Below are positions 27,654 through 37,009 of a stretch of 64,000 bases of DNA, in pieces (the stretch's first letter is position 1; every line of letters starts with the position of its first letter). The notes under the pieces were generated by a model. That model was not told the origin of the DNA, made no database searches, and saw only the letters and a list, made by a program, of their open reading frames with translations. Position numbers and translations under genes: made by a program. The DNA is taken from contig NZ_POYJ01000002.1 in NCBI RefSeq assembly GCF_002895435.1, positions 62,001-126,000 on the forward strand, given 5' to 3'. The DNA comes from Aquimarina sediminis. Its GTDB lineage: Bacteria; Bacteroidota; Bacteroidia; Flavobacteriales; Flavobacteriaceae.

Positions 27654-28738
27654 TCTTCGGTCTTACCTTCTTCTATTATCCCCAGACGTCTTGCCCGGTT
27701 TTCCCAATTTTTACGTGCCAGATCCTGCATATTAGTATCAGTATCACTTTCATCAACGATTTCTAATCCTAGTAGTGTTTCTATGACATCTTCCATAGTT
27801 ACCAAACCACTTACCGATCCATATTCATCAACTACCAATGCCACATGTTCCTTTTGTTCTACTAGTTTTTCGAATAGGTTTGGCACTGCAACATTACGAT
27901 CTACTACAAATATTTGTCGTTTAAGATCTCCTAGAATTTTACCATGATGATCTTCTGCCATTTCTTTATACACATCATCCTTGAGGACATATCCGCTAAT
28001 GTGATCAGGGTTATCCTTATATACAGGTATTCTGGAGAATCGTAATTTTTTATTCGCTTCAAAAAACTCAGCAATATTTTCATCCTCAGAAGCTAGTTTG
28101 AGTACGCTTCTAGGGGTCATAATATCTTTGGCCAAAACGGCTTTAAAGTTTAAGAGATTCTTAATTACTGTGGATTCTGACTCTTCAAAAACTCCTTCTT
28201 CATGAGCGATATCAGCCATAGCCGTAAAATCTTCTCTACTTAATACAGAACCATGATGTCCTTTGCCCCCAATAAGTTTGGTTGTAAGACGTAGTATCCA
28301 TAGAATCCCTGTGTATTTTAACGGAGCTATTAGGATAACCAATGCTTTTGATGTAAAATTTGCTAATTGTTTCCAGAAGGTAGCCCCAATAGTTTTAGGG
28401 ATAATTTCGGACAATACCAGGATCAGCAATGTCATAATAGTGGATACTATACCCACCATATTTACTCCCAATATTTCTACTTTATAAGGCAACTGCTCTG
28501 CTTGTACTCCAACCAAAATTGCTCCTACTGTATGTGCAATGGTGTTTAGTGTAAGGATAGCAATCAAAGGTTGATCTACATCTTTTTTTAAATTTTCTAA
28601 TGTGGTGGCATATGCCTTTCCTTCTTTCTTTTTAACATTAATAAATGTTGGTGTTACACTTAGCAATACTGCTTCTAGTATTGAGCATAAAAAGGAAAAG
28701 AAAATAGAAAGTACTGCGTAAATTATTAGTAAGGTCAT
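27650..28738 (-). CDS. CNNM (DUF21) / CBS-domain membrane protein, hemolysin-related family
   Basis: A 362-residue inner-membrane protein of the CNNM/CorB type. The DUF21 transmembrane domain spans about residues 1-150 with three to four helices (E-A-V-L-L-S-V-T-P near the start, S-E-I-I-P-K-T-I-G-A in the third). A linker leads into a CBS-domain pair (about 200-330; D-I-M-T-P-R, F-S-R-I-P-V-Y, V-D-E-Y-G-S-V-S-G-L-V-T-M-E-D-V-I-E). The CorC/HlyC C-terminal domain is missing or very reduced. Family members take part in magnesium or cobalt transport or its regulation. The MGMT gene is translationally coupled downstream. Confidence 0.9.
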   Translation of the reverse strand: MTLLIIYAVLSIFFSFLCSILEAVLLSVTPTFINVKKKEGKAYATTLENLKKDVDQPLIAILTLNTIAHTVGAILVGVQAEQLPYKVEILGVNMVGIVSTIMTLLILVLSEIIPKTIGATFWKQLANFTSKALVILIAPLKYTGILWILRLTTKLIGGKGHHGSVLSREDFTAMADIAHEEGVFEESESTVIKNLLNFKAVLAKDIMTPRSVLKLASEDENIAEFFEANKKLRFSRIPVYKDNPDHISGYVLKDDVYKEMAEDHHGKILGDLKRQIFVVDRNVAVPNLFEKLVEQKEHVALVVDEYGSVSGLVTMEDVIETLLGLEIVDESDTDTNMQDLARKNWENRARRLGIIEEGKTEE

Positions 28739-28896
28739 TTTGTCTAAAATATGGTACTAAAGTACGGATTTTTGAAATGTATTTTTAATATGATAGATTA
28801 ATAAAAGAGATCTTGGATATAAAATTTTTATGTTAGCATAATTACACCTCTTTTATTTGTCAGGAATTAAACCAAAATCCTTCCTGCTCAGAACAA

Positions 28897-29412
28897 TTAC
28901 CATCCCACATACCGAGGTGGTTTAATATTATTTAGGTTTAGGTATACTATTAATTGTCCTCTATGATGAGTCACATGATCTTGTAACAGATTAAGGATTT
29001 GAAGTTTTGATTTTCTGCCTGCAAAAAAATCCACCTTCAACTGTAAATCATTATCATTTGCATTTTTAACTTGGGCATAAACCTTATCAAAAGCCTTATT
29101 TAATACTGTAATGATTTCTGCCTTAGCTTCAGGAAGGCTCTCTTTTATTTTTTCTCTATCAAACTTTTTTTCAGAAAAATAAGTAGTACCCAGCCATAAC
29201 ATATTTTCACGAATGTGGAATAATTGATCTTTAAAGCTCATTTCTCTGGGTGTAGGTTTATATTCAAAGTTTTCTTCAGGCATCTGTTCTACAATATTTA
29301 GCAGATATTCCTTAGAGTTTTTCCATTTTTCGAGGAAAGCTGTCTTAGGGGTGAGTTGTTGTGACATCACTACTCCTGAGACTAAAAAAAATAATATAAA
29401 TATTCTATTCAT
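28897..29412 (-). CDS. Exported DinB-family protein
   Basis: A 171-residue DinB-superfamily protein with a cleavable N-terminal signal peptide (about residues 1-17, F-F-L-V-S-G-V-V-M-S-Q), so it probably works in the periplasm. The metal-site histidines are His66 (F-H-I-R-E) and His146/His150 in D-H-V-T-H-H-R-G-Q. The substrate is unknown. Its start shares a base with the stop codon of the cytochrome c gene upstream, giving a three-gene operon with TerB-like and cytochrome c. A periplasmic DinB next to a c-type cytochrome hints at a redox role, by inference only. Confidence 0.85.
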   Translation of the reverse strand: MNRIFILFFLVSGVVMSQQLTPKTAFLEKWKNSKEYLLNIVEQMPEENFEYKPTPREMSFKDQLFHIRENMLWLGTTYFSEKKFDREKIKESLPEAKAEIITVLNKAFDKVYAQVKNANDNDLQLKVDFFAGRKSKLQILNLLQDHVTHHRGQLIVYLNLNNIKPPRYVGW

Positions 29413-29813
29413 TATTTGGTGTTATCGGTGCTTACTTTGTTCATATATGTAACTACCGCCTTAAGCTCTTCTTCTGTAAATGTTTTGATAATCGAAAAAT
29501 TAGTTTTCATTACTGAATAGGTTTCTGGATCTACGATGGGTCCAGTTTCTTGTTTTAAGAATGCTATTAAATCTGCATCTTTAGCCTTATAAATTTTCAT
29601 GATTTCTTCAACTCCAGGGCCAATAGATTTTTTATTGATTTTGTGACAAGAGTAGCATCTTCCTTTTCCATTAAAAACCTTCTTTCCCAAATCATATGGA
29701 GATATTTTTTCCTTCTTTACCCCTATTTTAACCTCTTCTTTTTCTTTTTTTTCAGATTGACAACTTGTAGAAAGCAGTACTATTCCAGCAAGGAGTAAAA
29801 CTATTTTTTGCAT
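29412..29813 (-). CDS. Monohaem cytochrome c lipoprotein
   Basis: A 133-residue envelope cytochrome. The N-terminal signal ends in S-T-S-C with Cys18 as the lipid-attachment site. A Lys/Glu-rich linker follows and then a class I cytochrome c domain. Its haem motif is C-Y-S-C-H (Cys53, Cys56, His57), and a methionine near residue 102 (Y-S-V-M-K-T) may be the second axial ligand. A C-terminal helix E-E-E-L-K-A-V-V-T-Y-M closes the fold. It probably carries electrons in the periplasm. It overlaps the DinB gene by one base and starts 13 bp after the TerB-like gene. Confidence 0.9.
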   Translation of the reverse strand: MQKIVLLLAGIVLLSTSCQSEKKEKEEVKIGVKKEKISPYDLGKKVFNGKGRCYSCHKINKKSIGPGVEEIMKIYKAKDADLIAFLKQETGPIVDPETYSVMKTNFSIIKTFTEEELKAVVTYMNKVSTDNTK

Positions 29814-29826
29814 ATATAATTAGGTA

Positions 29827-30213
29827 TTAGCTATATTTTTCTTTTATTTTTTCGATATCATTTTTAAATCGTTGCAGCAAATCACCAGAAAAATTAGTAA
29901 TCATTTTTTCTTCTTTCACATCCATTCCTTCACTTGCATCAGCAATTTTTGCCAATGCATACATCATAAAATCATATTCTTCATCAGGACCGTTGTCAGA
30001 AAATACTTCGATAACTTTTTTATACAAGGTTTCGATATTATTTTGATGCTTATTTTCATAATCAAAAGACCATTTTATTGCTGCTGCCTTTGGATGTCCT
30101 TTCAATATTTCTTCGAGCGTTTCTACCTCTTCTTTCTGTATAACACCATCACTCATTGCAACAACATATAATAGCTCTCCAAATGTCTGATATAATCGAT
30201 CTCTACTCACCAT
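29827..30213 (-). CDS. TerB-like small helical protein
   Basis: A 128-residue cytoplasmic, all-helical protein. The N-terminal segment E-L-L-Y-V-V-A-M-S-D-G-V-I-Q-K-E-E-V-E-T-L matches the metal-binding N-terminus of TerB-type proteins (acidic residue after A-M-S-D-G). The C-terminal half contains A-L-A-K-I-A-D-A-S-E-G-M, a second such turn. TerB proteins appear in tellurite resistance and envelope-stress systems, but no other ter gene is nearby. It heads the operon with cytochrome c and DinB. Confidence 0.7.
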   Translation of the reverse strand: MVSRDRLYQTFGELLYVVAMSDGVIQKEEVETLEEILKGHPKAAAIKWSFDYENKHQNNIETLYKKVIEVFSDNGPDEEYDFMMYALAKIADASEGMDVKEEKMITNFSGDLLQRFKNDIEKIKEKYS

Positions 30214-30436
30214 GCCCTTATGATTTAAGTTTATAAATTCACTATCGTTTTAGTTACAGTTCCTATATATCAATGTAAGTTTGTTGAAAAATGTTACCTT
30301 TTATTTTTCAGATTACCTTGACGACCTCATCAAAAAAGAGACACAATCTCTGTTACTAAATATTATTCGTATTGAATTTACAAAAATTAAATCTATTCTC
30401 CATTTTTATACCTGACACTAATTTTGGTATAAAAAA

Positions 30437-31411
30437 TTACCCTAAAAGTTTTACTACATCTTTAGCAAAATAACTGGCGATAATTTGTGCTCCGGATCTT
30501 TTAAATGCCATTATCTGCTCTAACATTACAGTATCGTGATCTAGCCATCCTTTTTCGGCTGCAGCTTTTAACATAGCATATTCGCCACTTACCTGATATA
30601 CTGCAACAGGTACATCTACTGCATCTCTTACATCTCTTACAATATCCAGATAACATAATCCAGGTTTTACCATCACAATATCCGCGCCTTCATCAATATC
30701 CATTAATGTCTCTTTAATTGCTTCATCGCGATTAGCAAAATCCATCTGATATGTTTTCTTATCTCCAAATCCAGGAGCAGAATCCAGTGCATCTCTAAAA
30801 GGACCATAAAATGCCGAAGCATATTTGGCACTATAGCTCATAATGCCGATGTTCTTAAAATTCTCTTTTTCAAGAAGTTCTCGTATTGCCAAAATTCGAC
30901 CATCCATCATATCACTTGGCGCTACAAAATCAGCCCCAGCTTGCGCATGAGACAAAGCCATTTCTGCCAACACCTTACATGTATCATCATTAATGATTTG
31001 ACCATTTTCTACAATCCCATCATGACCATAAGAAGAATAAGGATCCAAAGCAACATCAGTCATAACCAACATATCGGGAGTTGCTTCTTTTACAGTTTTA
31101 ATCGCTCGTTGCATCAATCCAACAGAATTTATCGCTTCGGTACCTTTATTATCCTTAAGATCATCAGGCACCTTGACAAAAAGTAATACTGATTTTAGAC
31201 CTAAAGACCAAAGCTCCCTGACCTCATTACCCAAAAGATCTAAGCTATATCTGTAATAGCCAGGCATAGAGGATATTTCTTCTTTTATATTTTTCCCCTC
31301 TACTACAAATATCGGGACCAAAAAATCATTGGGTGTAATTGTATGTTCTCTAACCAAAGAACGAATAGCATCATTGGTTCTTAATCTCCTGTTTCGGCGA
31401 AGTTGTTGCAT
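30437..31411 (-). CDS. hemB: Porphobilinogen synthase (delta-aminolevulinic acid dehydratase)
   Basis: A 324-residue cytoplasmic enzyme that joins two 5-aminolevulinate molecules to porphobilinogen in haem synthesis. The catalytic lysines sit in M-S-Y-S-A-K-Y-A-S-A-F-Y-G-P-F-R-D and M-V-K-P-G-L-C-Y-L-D. The frame is open to 31471, but the ATG at 31411 (MQQLRRNRRLRTN) fits the usual start of this family and is preceded by AAAGGA. The extra 20 residues from the upstream ATG look non-native. The cysteine-rich zinc site of some HemB proteins is absent (V-A-L-D-P-Y-S-S-Y-G-H-D-G instead), as in magnesium-type enzymes. Confidence 0.94.
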   Translation of the reverse strand: MQQLRRNRRLRTNDAIRSLVREHTITPNDFLVPIFVVEGKNIKEEISSMPGYYRYSLDLLGNEVRELWSLGLKSVLLFVKVPDDLKDNKGTEAINSVGLMQRAIKTVKEATPDMLVMTDVALDPYSSYGHDGIVENGQIINDDTCKVLAEMALSHAQAGADFVAPSDMMDGRILAIRELLEKENFKNIGIMSYSAKYASAFYGPFRDALDSAPGFGDKKTYQMDFANRDEAIKETLMDIDEGADIVMVKPGLCYLDIVRDVRDAVDVPVAVYQVSGEYAMLKAAAEKGWLDHDTVMLEQIMAFKRSGAQIIASYFAKDVVKLLG

Positions 31412-31585
31412 TCCTTTAAATAAAAAATTGATCCCTGCAAAGATACTCATATATCTATTAGCATAGATCATTAATAATTATGCAGCTAAAGGTAAATTGA
31501 CTAAAAAAATATATCAAATTATGTAACAAAACCTTAACAAATTCTACTAACATTGCAATATCTAATGTTGCAAATTTTAAAAAGT

Positions 31586-32476
31586 ATGCTTACCATAAAG
31601 AATCTCAATAAAACATACCCCAACGGAACGCAAGCGTTGAATAATGTTAATCTAACTTTAGAAAACGGGATGTTTGGGCTATTAGGTCCCAATGGTGCTG
31701 GTAAATCTTCATTAATGAGAACCATTGCCACCTTGCAATTAGCCGACACGGGTACAATAGAATTTGATGGTATTGATGTTTTTAAACAACCAGGAGAGCT
31801 ACGAAAAGTTTTAGGGTATCTTCCACAGGATTTTGGAGTATACCCAAAAGTTTCTGCCGAGATGATGTTAAATCATATTGCAAAAGTAAAAGGAGTTACC
31901 AATAGTCAGGAGCGTAAAGGCTACGTCGCGGATCTATTAAATAAAGTAAATCTTTATAAATTCAGAAATCGTAATCTGGGAGATTACTCGGGGGGGATGC
32001 GCCAACGTTTTGGAATCGCACAAGCGCTGCTAGGTAATCCAAAACTAATTATTGTAGATGAACCCACAGCAGGATTAGATCCTTTGGAGCGTAACCGTTT
32101 TCATAATCTACTAAGTGAACTAGGTGAAAATGCAGTAGTTATTCTAAGTACTCATATTGTGGATGATGTTACCAATTTATGCCAAAATATGGCTGTATTC
32201 AACGAAGGTAAAATACTGGTGCAAGGTAACCCGCAAGTGTTATCAGATACGCTTAATGGCAAAGTATACAAAAAACATATTGACAGATCAGAATTAGGTA
32301 GCTACGAAAACGAGTTTACCATATTATCTAATTACCTTAGAGGAGGTCAGTTTTATGTTAATATCTATAGCGACACTAATCCGGGAGAAGGGTTTGAGCA
32401 AGTAAATAATGATCTCGAAGATTTCTATTTCTACTGTATTAACAAAAAAGAAGAACAGGAAGAGGCTACTATATGA
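31586..32476 (+). CDS. ABC transporter ATP-binding protein
   Basis: An ABC ATPase of about 296 residues. Walker A is G-P-N-G-A-G-K-S-S. The signature is Y-S-G-G-M-R-Q-R-F-G-I-A-Q-A-L, Walker B is L-I-I-V-D-E-P-T-A-G-L-D-P, and the H-loop is L-S-T-H-I. The ATG at 31586 (MLTIKNLNKTYP) fits the family better than the in-frame ATGs at 31553 and 31565. The downstream gene codes for a permease fused to a peptidase and is separated by about 87 bp, so the pair should form one transporter. The C-terminal 80 residues may contact the permease. Confidence 0.9.
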   Translation: MLTIKNLNKTYPNGTQALNNVNLTLENGMFGLLGPNGAGKSSLMRTIATLQLADTGTIEFDGIDVFKQPGELRKVLGYLPQDFGVYPKVSAEMMLNHIAKVKGVTNSQERKGYVADLLNKVNLYKFRNRNLGDYSGGMRQRFGIAQALLGNPKLIIVDEPTAGLDPLERNRFHNLLSELGENAVVILSTHIVDDVTNLCQNMAVFNEGKILVQGNPQVLSDTLNGKVYKKHIDRSELGSYENEFTILSNYLRGGQFYVNIYSDTNPGEGFEQVNNDLEDFYFYCINKKEEQEEATI

Positions 32477-32563
32477 AATAAGCATACATAAGAGTTTCAA
32501 AACCAAATTGAAATAATTATGATGCAATTATCACCTCACCTCCAAAACAATAAATACAATTTG

Positions 32564-35500
32564 ATGAAAGAAATATTCATATTCGAATTACAATATCGAT
32601 TAAAAAGACCAGCTACCTGGATATATATGACATTGGGGTTAGCAATTGCACTTTTGATCGCTATCCTACAGAGATCATCGACAGCAGAATTCGTAAATAG
32701 CCCTGATACTATTACTGGTTTAATGGGCAGGATCTCGATTATATCCATTTTCTTTTATGCGGCTATTATGGGTGTTCCTATATTTAGAGATCAGGATCAC
32801 AAAACTGCACAAACCTATTTTACATTTCCGATTGCTCAAAAATCATATGTGCTGGGTCGGTTTTTAGGAAGTTTTACTATCGTTACTCTTCTTAACGTTT
32901 TTATTGTTCTAGGAGCCATTATAGGATTTGGGATCGGTGAATTTTTGGCTCGCCCGGATTATGGAGATTATGACACCTTTACACTATCCTCATATATATT
33001 ACCTTTTATATTTCTGTTACAAATTAATGCATTACTGGTAGGTTCCCTATTTTTCTGTTTAATGGCTTTTTTTAAAAAAATGCCTATTATTTATCTGGGA
33101 GGTATCTGCCTGTTTTTGCTAAACACATTGTCACAAAGCCTTCTGGGAGATATCGACAACCAATGGCTAAGTGTATACCTAGATCCTTTTGGATCACAAG
33201 CTTATCGTTTTATCAAAAAATACTGGTCTATCAATGAGCTTAATACAAATCAACTGCCAATCTATGGTAAGTTTTTACTTAATAGAATGTTATGGTTAGC
33301 TGTAGGTATAGTATTGTTCTTGGTGACTTTATTTAGATTTGACTATAAAAAGTTTTTACGTTCTGGTAAAAAAGAAAAAAAGACAAGTAATGATCTATAC
33401 AAACCATCTTTTGTGACCTCTATAACTCAGGTTTTTTCTAAAAAAACACAAAGAGAAAATCTCCTTTCTCTTAGTAAGATTGAGTTTTTATCTATAATAA
33501 AAGATCCTGTATTTGTTATTCTTTTAATCATAGGAGTCATTATTGGTATAGTTGTTCTTTTTCTTGCCAATGAAACTTACGGTACACCTAATTTGCCATT
33601 AACCCGATACGTAGCTGTTTTTGTTTCTGGAGGAATCTCCTTGCTATCTGTCATTATATTAGTAATTTACTCTGGTGAGGCAGTACATAGAACTAGGAAA
33701 AATAAGACATTTGTATTTTATGACGCATTACCAATCAGTAATACCAGCTTATACTTTTCCAAAATTATTTCTTTACTCGGAATCTCAATAATACTTGCTC
33801 TGGCAAATATTGTAATTGGTGTTTTATTTCAGACTTTTACTGGTTATTTCACTTATGAACTGGATACATATCTTATCTATAGTTTTGGATTAATACTTCC
33901 TGGTTTTATAATAACAGTTTTCCTTGCTTTTTTTGTTCATGTATTAGTCAACAATAAGTTTTTAGGTCATTTTATTGTCATCCTTATTCATATAGGGCTG
34001 CCTTTATTAATTACACTGGCTTTTAAAAGTGATAATCCGATGTTGATTTATGGAGCTACACCACCATTTTTCTTAAGTGATCTTAATGGTTTTGGGCACT
34101 ACCTTACTGGTATAACCTGGTTAAATCTCTATTGGATCCTAATGATGAGTATTCTCGTGGTTATCGGAAAATTATTCTGGACCAGAGGTTTCTTTTCTAC
34201 AGCCAAAGAGAGGTTAGCACTGGCAAAGCAGCGATTTACTCCCAAAACTATGATAGGTCTTACTTTGGTTGTATTAGCCTTTGTATCTGTTGCAGGGTAT
34301 AGCTATTATAACCTTATGGTTCTTAATTCTATAGTCGATGGAAACCAGTCTGAGAAAATACAAGCCGAAGCCGAAAAAAAATACGCAAAATACATTGGCA
34401 AAGCACATTCGCAAGTCACTGATCTAAAAGCTTATATCGATGTTTTTCCTCAAGAACGTAATGTAAAAGCCAAAGGAGAATATAAAATCATTAACAATAA
34501 CAACACTCCCATAGATACTTTATTGCTCGAAGTACAGTATCCAACAAGTGACACCAAGCTAAAAAAAGTACTTTATAACGGCACTGAACTCATCCCTGTA
34601 GTTACAGATCCTGTATACAGAATGTTTTTTTATAAACTACCTAAAGCAATGCAACCTAATGAAAAGGCAAATTTAACCATAGAAGTATTCGCAGAAACCA
34701 AAGGTTTTGCCAATAGTAGAGAAACAGAAGTATTGTATAATGGTTCTTTTTTTAACAGTACGCTATTTCCTAGATTTCACTATGATAGAAGTCTCATAGA
34801 AAATGGAGTTCGAATAAAACATGGTTTAGAAAAATTGGACTATCTCTACCCCCCTCGCACGGATACTATTGCAGTAAAGAAAAACTTATTTAACGAAGAT
34901 GCCAATTATATTAATTTTGAAGCTGTCGTAAGTACTAGCGCAGATCAAACTGCTCTGGCTCCTGGTAAACTAGTTAAAAAATGGCAAGAAGAAGATAGAG
35001 CCTATTATCATTATAAATTAGAATCCCAGACTGATCTTTTCTTTAATGTGGTATCGGCAACCTATGATGTAGAAAAATCCAGCTGGACTGCCCCGAGTGG
35101 CAAAAAAGTAGACCTAGAGATTTATCATTCACCAAAGCATAAACGTAATTTGTCCTATTTTAAAGATGGGTTAGTAGCTGGATTAGAGTATTGTTCTAAG
35201 AATTTTTATGAGTATCCAAATTCTGTGATCAGGATTGTAGAGTTCCCTGCACATGCTACTTTTGCACAGTCATTTGTAACTACCATTCCTTATTCTGAAG
35301 ATTTTGGGTTTGCCGCCAACTTTGATAAGGTCGAAGATTTTAACTACGCCTTTAGGGTTACCACCCACGAGGTAGCACACCAATGGTGGGGACATCTCGT
35401 TACCCCCAGTAAAACATCTGGAGCCAATATTATTTCTGAAACTCTTGCAGAATACACCTCCCTTATGACTATGAAACATCAATACGGGGAGAATGGGATC

Positions 35501-36166
35501 AAAACTTTCCTTAAATATTCGTTGGATGAATACTTAAGAAGCAGAGCCTTTAGTTTTAAACCCGAACGCTCCTTAATCAATGTAGAAGTTGGTCAACATA
35601 TATGGTACAGAAAAGGATCTATGGTAATGTATGAACTTCAGGATCTTATTGGCGAAGACAAGATGAATACTGCGCTAAGAGGTTTTATGAAAGAATATAA
35701 AAATTTTGAAAAAGGAGTCTATCCTACATCAGAAGATCTCTATAATGCAATCTACGCAGCAACCCCAGATTCACTACAATACGCAGTCGAAGATGGCTTT
35801 AAGAAAATAGCTCTTTATGAAAATAGAGTTATCAAAGCTAAAACCAAAAAATTGGATACTAGCAAATACGAAACGACATTTACGCTGGATTCAAAAAAAA
35901 TCTATTACGACGATAATGGTAAAGAAGAACGAACAGATCATACCACCAATTATATCGAAATTGGATTATTCGGTGAAGATATTATAGACGAACAAGAAGT
36001 TCCTCTTAAAAACCCATATTATCTAGAGAGAAAATGGCTTACCCCTGGTGAAAACACTTTTACTATAATTACAGATAAAAAACCCATAAAAGCTGGTATT
36101 GATCCCTATAATAAACTTATCGACAGAAACTCTGACGATAATCTTAAATCTATAGAGGAAGATTAG
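32564..36166 (+). CDS. ABC permease fused to M1-family aminopeptidase
   Basis: A protein of about 1200 residues. The N-terminal half (to about residue 590) carries around twelve hydrophobic segments typical of an ABC-2-type permease in two halves. The C-terminal half is an M1 (gluzincin) peptidase: zinc motif H-E-V-A-H-Q-W-W-G-H (about residues 935-944) with the third ligand Glu in I-I-S-E-T-L-A-E-Y about 20 residues later. The zinc-site spacing is one residue longer than in aminopeptidase N, a pattern I know from this ABC-permease/M1 fusion family. The ATG at 32564 (MKEIFIFELQYR) is preferred over the open frame from 32519. It probably cleaves peptides at the membrane during transport. The partner ATPase precedes it. 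Confidence 0.9.
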   Translation: MKEIFIFELQYRLKRPATWIYMTLGLAIALLIAILQRSSTAEFVNSPDTITGLMGRISIISIFFYAAIMGVPIFRDQDHKTAQTYFTFPIAQKSYVLGRFLGSFTIVTLLNVFIVLGAIIGFGIGEFLARPDYGDYDTFTLSSYILPFIFLLQINALLVGSLFFCLMAFFKKMPIIYLGGICLFLLNTLSQSLLGDIDNQWLSVYLDPFGSQAYRFIKKYWSINELNTNQLPIYGKFLLNRMLWLAVGIVLFLVTLFRFDYKKFLRSGKKEKKTSNDLYKPSFVTSITQVFSKKTQRENLLSLSKIEFLSIIKDPVFVILLIIGVIIGIVVLFLANETYGTPNLPLTRYVAVFVSGGISLLSVIILVIYSGEAVHRTRKNKTFVFYDALPISNTSLYFSKIISLLGISIILALANIVIGVLFQTFTGYFTYELDTYLIYSFGLILPGFIITVFLAFFVHVLVNNKFLGHFIVILIHIGLPLLITLAFKSDNPMLIYGATPPFFLSDLNGFGHYLTGITWLNLYWILMMSILVVIGKLFWTRGFFSTAKERLALAKQRFTPKTMIGLTLVVLAFVSVAGYSYYNLMVLNSIVDGNQSEKIQAEAEKKYAKYIGKAHSQVTDLKAYIDVFPQERNVKAKGEYKIINNNNTPIDTLLLEVQYPTSDTKLKKVLYNGTELIPVVTDPVYRMFFYKLPKAMQPNEKANLTIEVFAETKGFANSRETEVLYNGSFFNSTLFPRFHYDRSLIENGVRIKHGLEKLDYLYPPRTDTIAVKKNLFNEDANYINFEAVVSTSADQTALAPGKLVKKWQEEDRAYYHYKLESQTDLFFNVVSATYDVEKSSWTAPSGKKVDLEIYHSPKHKRNLSYFKDGLVAGLEYCSKNFYEYPNSVIRIVEFPAHATFAQSFVTTIPYSEDFGFAANFDKVEDFNYAFRVTTHEVAHQWWGHLVTPSKTSGANIISETLAEYTSLMTMKHQYGENGIKTFLKYSLDEYLRSRAFSFKPERSLINVEVGQHIWYRKGSMVMYELQDLIGEDKMNTALRGFMKEYKNFEKGVYPTSEDLYNAIYAATPDSLQYAVEDGFKKIALYENRVIKAKTKKLDTSKYETTFTLDSKKIYYDDNGKEERTDHTTNYIEIGLFGEDIIDEQEVPLKNPYYLERKWLTPGENTFTIITDKKPIKAGIDPYNKLIDRNSDDNLKSIEED

Positions 36167-36190
36167 ATTTATCTTTTTGGGGTCATTTCT

Positions 36191-36234
36191 AAAACCACGA
36201 TCAAGAAGCGCTATTTTGATTGTGGTTTTTTGTT
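36191..36234 (+). terminator. Rho-independent terminator after the ABC-M1 gene
   Basis: AAAACCACGATCA (36191-36203) pairs with TGATTGTGGTTTT (36217-36229, one G-T wobble), and a T-run follows. It lies 25 bases after the stop codon. Confidence 0.9.
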
Positions 36235-36328
36235 TACAAATTTCTATTCGTTAGAAACATGCAAAACTGCTGAGTATTTCAATCCAATATTTATCAGATT
36301 ATACCATTACTTAAGAATAATCCAAAGA

Positions 36329-36360
36329 AAAGCCTTGAAGAAACTAGTTCTCAAGGCTTT
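36329..36360 (+). repeat. Perfect 10-bp inverted repeat (hairpin)
   Basis: AAAGCCTTGA at 36329-36338 and TCAAGGCTTT at 36351-36360 are exact reverse complements. An inner GAA/TTC pair extends the stem. There is no T-run after it on either side, so it is not a normal terminator. A protein-binding site or mRNA hairpin is possible. Confidence 0.45.
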
Positions 36361-36645
36361 GTTGCAAAGCTCCCTTTCCCATAAGAGAGCGATACTATTA
36401 CAAATAACCTAAAAATAAACCAAATAGCATATCGCTTTACTGTAGATATTTACTTACACAATACTGTCAGTAACGGATGACTACACTAACAAATATAAAT
36501 CTGAAAAAACCGACATAAACCCTAGTAAAATAAAGCTATAAGGGAAGTTTCTATTTCAGTACAGCAATATCTTTTTTAATACCCATTCCAGATTTTTGCT
36601 TCAAAAAAAATGGGGATTTTACCCCGTTTTTATATGATTTCTAAT

Positions 36646-36837
36646 CTAATTCCCGGATAAAAATCCGGTATCAAGAGTCAGAAGTTGTCTGTTGTCCCCA
36701 GTATAAGCTACCCTCCTACTGTTTTCATTGGGCTCTATAGTAGCAACCTTAACTATAATAATCTTTGCCACGCAAAACTTATTGCAGTGCAATATAATTT
36801 GTTTTTGCTCTTTGATTATCTTCTTAACATCTGCCAC
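36646..36837 (-). CDS. Doubtful 63-residue hypothetical protein
   Basis: A minus-strand frame starts at a GTG (36837) directly after an in-frame stop. The product begins MADVKKIIKEQKQ, with mixed charged and hydrophobic residues and no recognised motif. The only support is the short G4/C4 hairpin with a T-tail about 20 bases after its stop. It may be noise or a remnant. Confidence 0.2.
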   Translation of the reverse strand: MADVKKIIKEQKQIILHCNKFCVAKIIIVKVATIEPNENSRRVAYTGDNRQLLTLDTGFLSGN

Positions 36838-37009
36838 CTAGCTTTTTTATCAAATATGAGAGCAAAAGTTCTTTTTCCTTTATGATTTTTAAGAGTATTT
36901 TTAGCTTACAACCTCATTATCTTAGCATTAAACAAAGGTTTTTACTCATTTCTGTTGTATATTTAACCCTCCATTTAAATTATGATATAAACCATATTAA
37001 AGTTATCGT

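Larger units (their letters stand above)
36235..37009 (+). other. Gap with hairpins and possible small minus-strand ORF
   Basis: No confident gene. A perfect 10-bp inverted repeat AAAGCCTTGA/TCAAGGCTTT lies at 36329-36360 without a T-tail. A short G4/C4 hairpin near 36606-36626 has A/T tails on both sides and could terminate in both directions. CCGGATAAAAATCCGG-type dyad symmetry lies near 36654-36668. A 63-codon minus-strand frame (36646-36837) is the only candidate gene. The rest is presumably the promoter region of the gene at 37010. Confidence 0.4.

Noticed and set aside
36230..36412. 60-codon plus-strand frame
   Set aside because: It starts inside the T-run of the terminator after the ABC-M1 gene and spans a perfect hairpin, so it is probably not translated.
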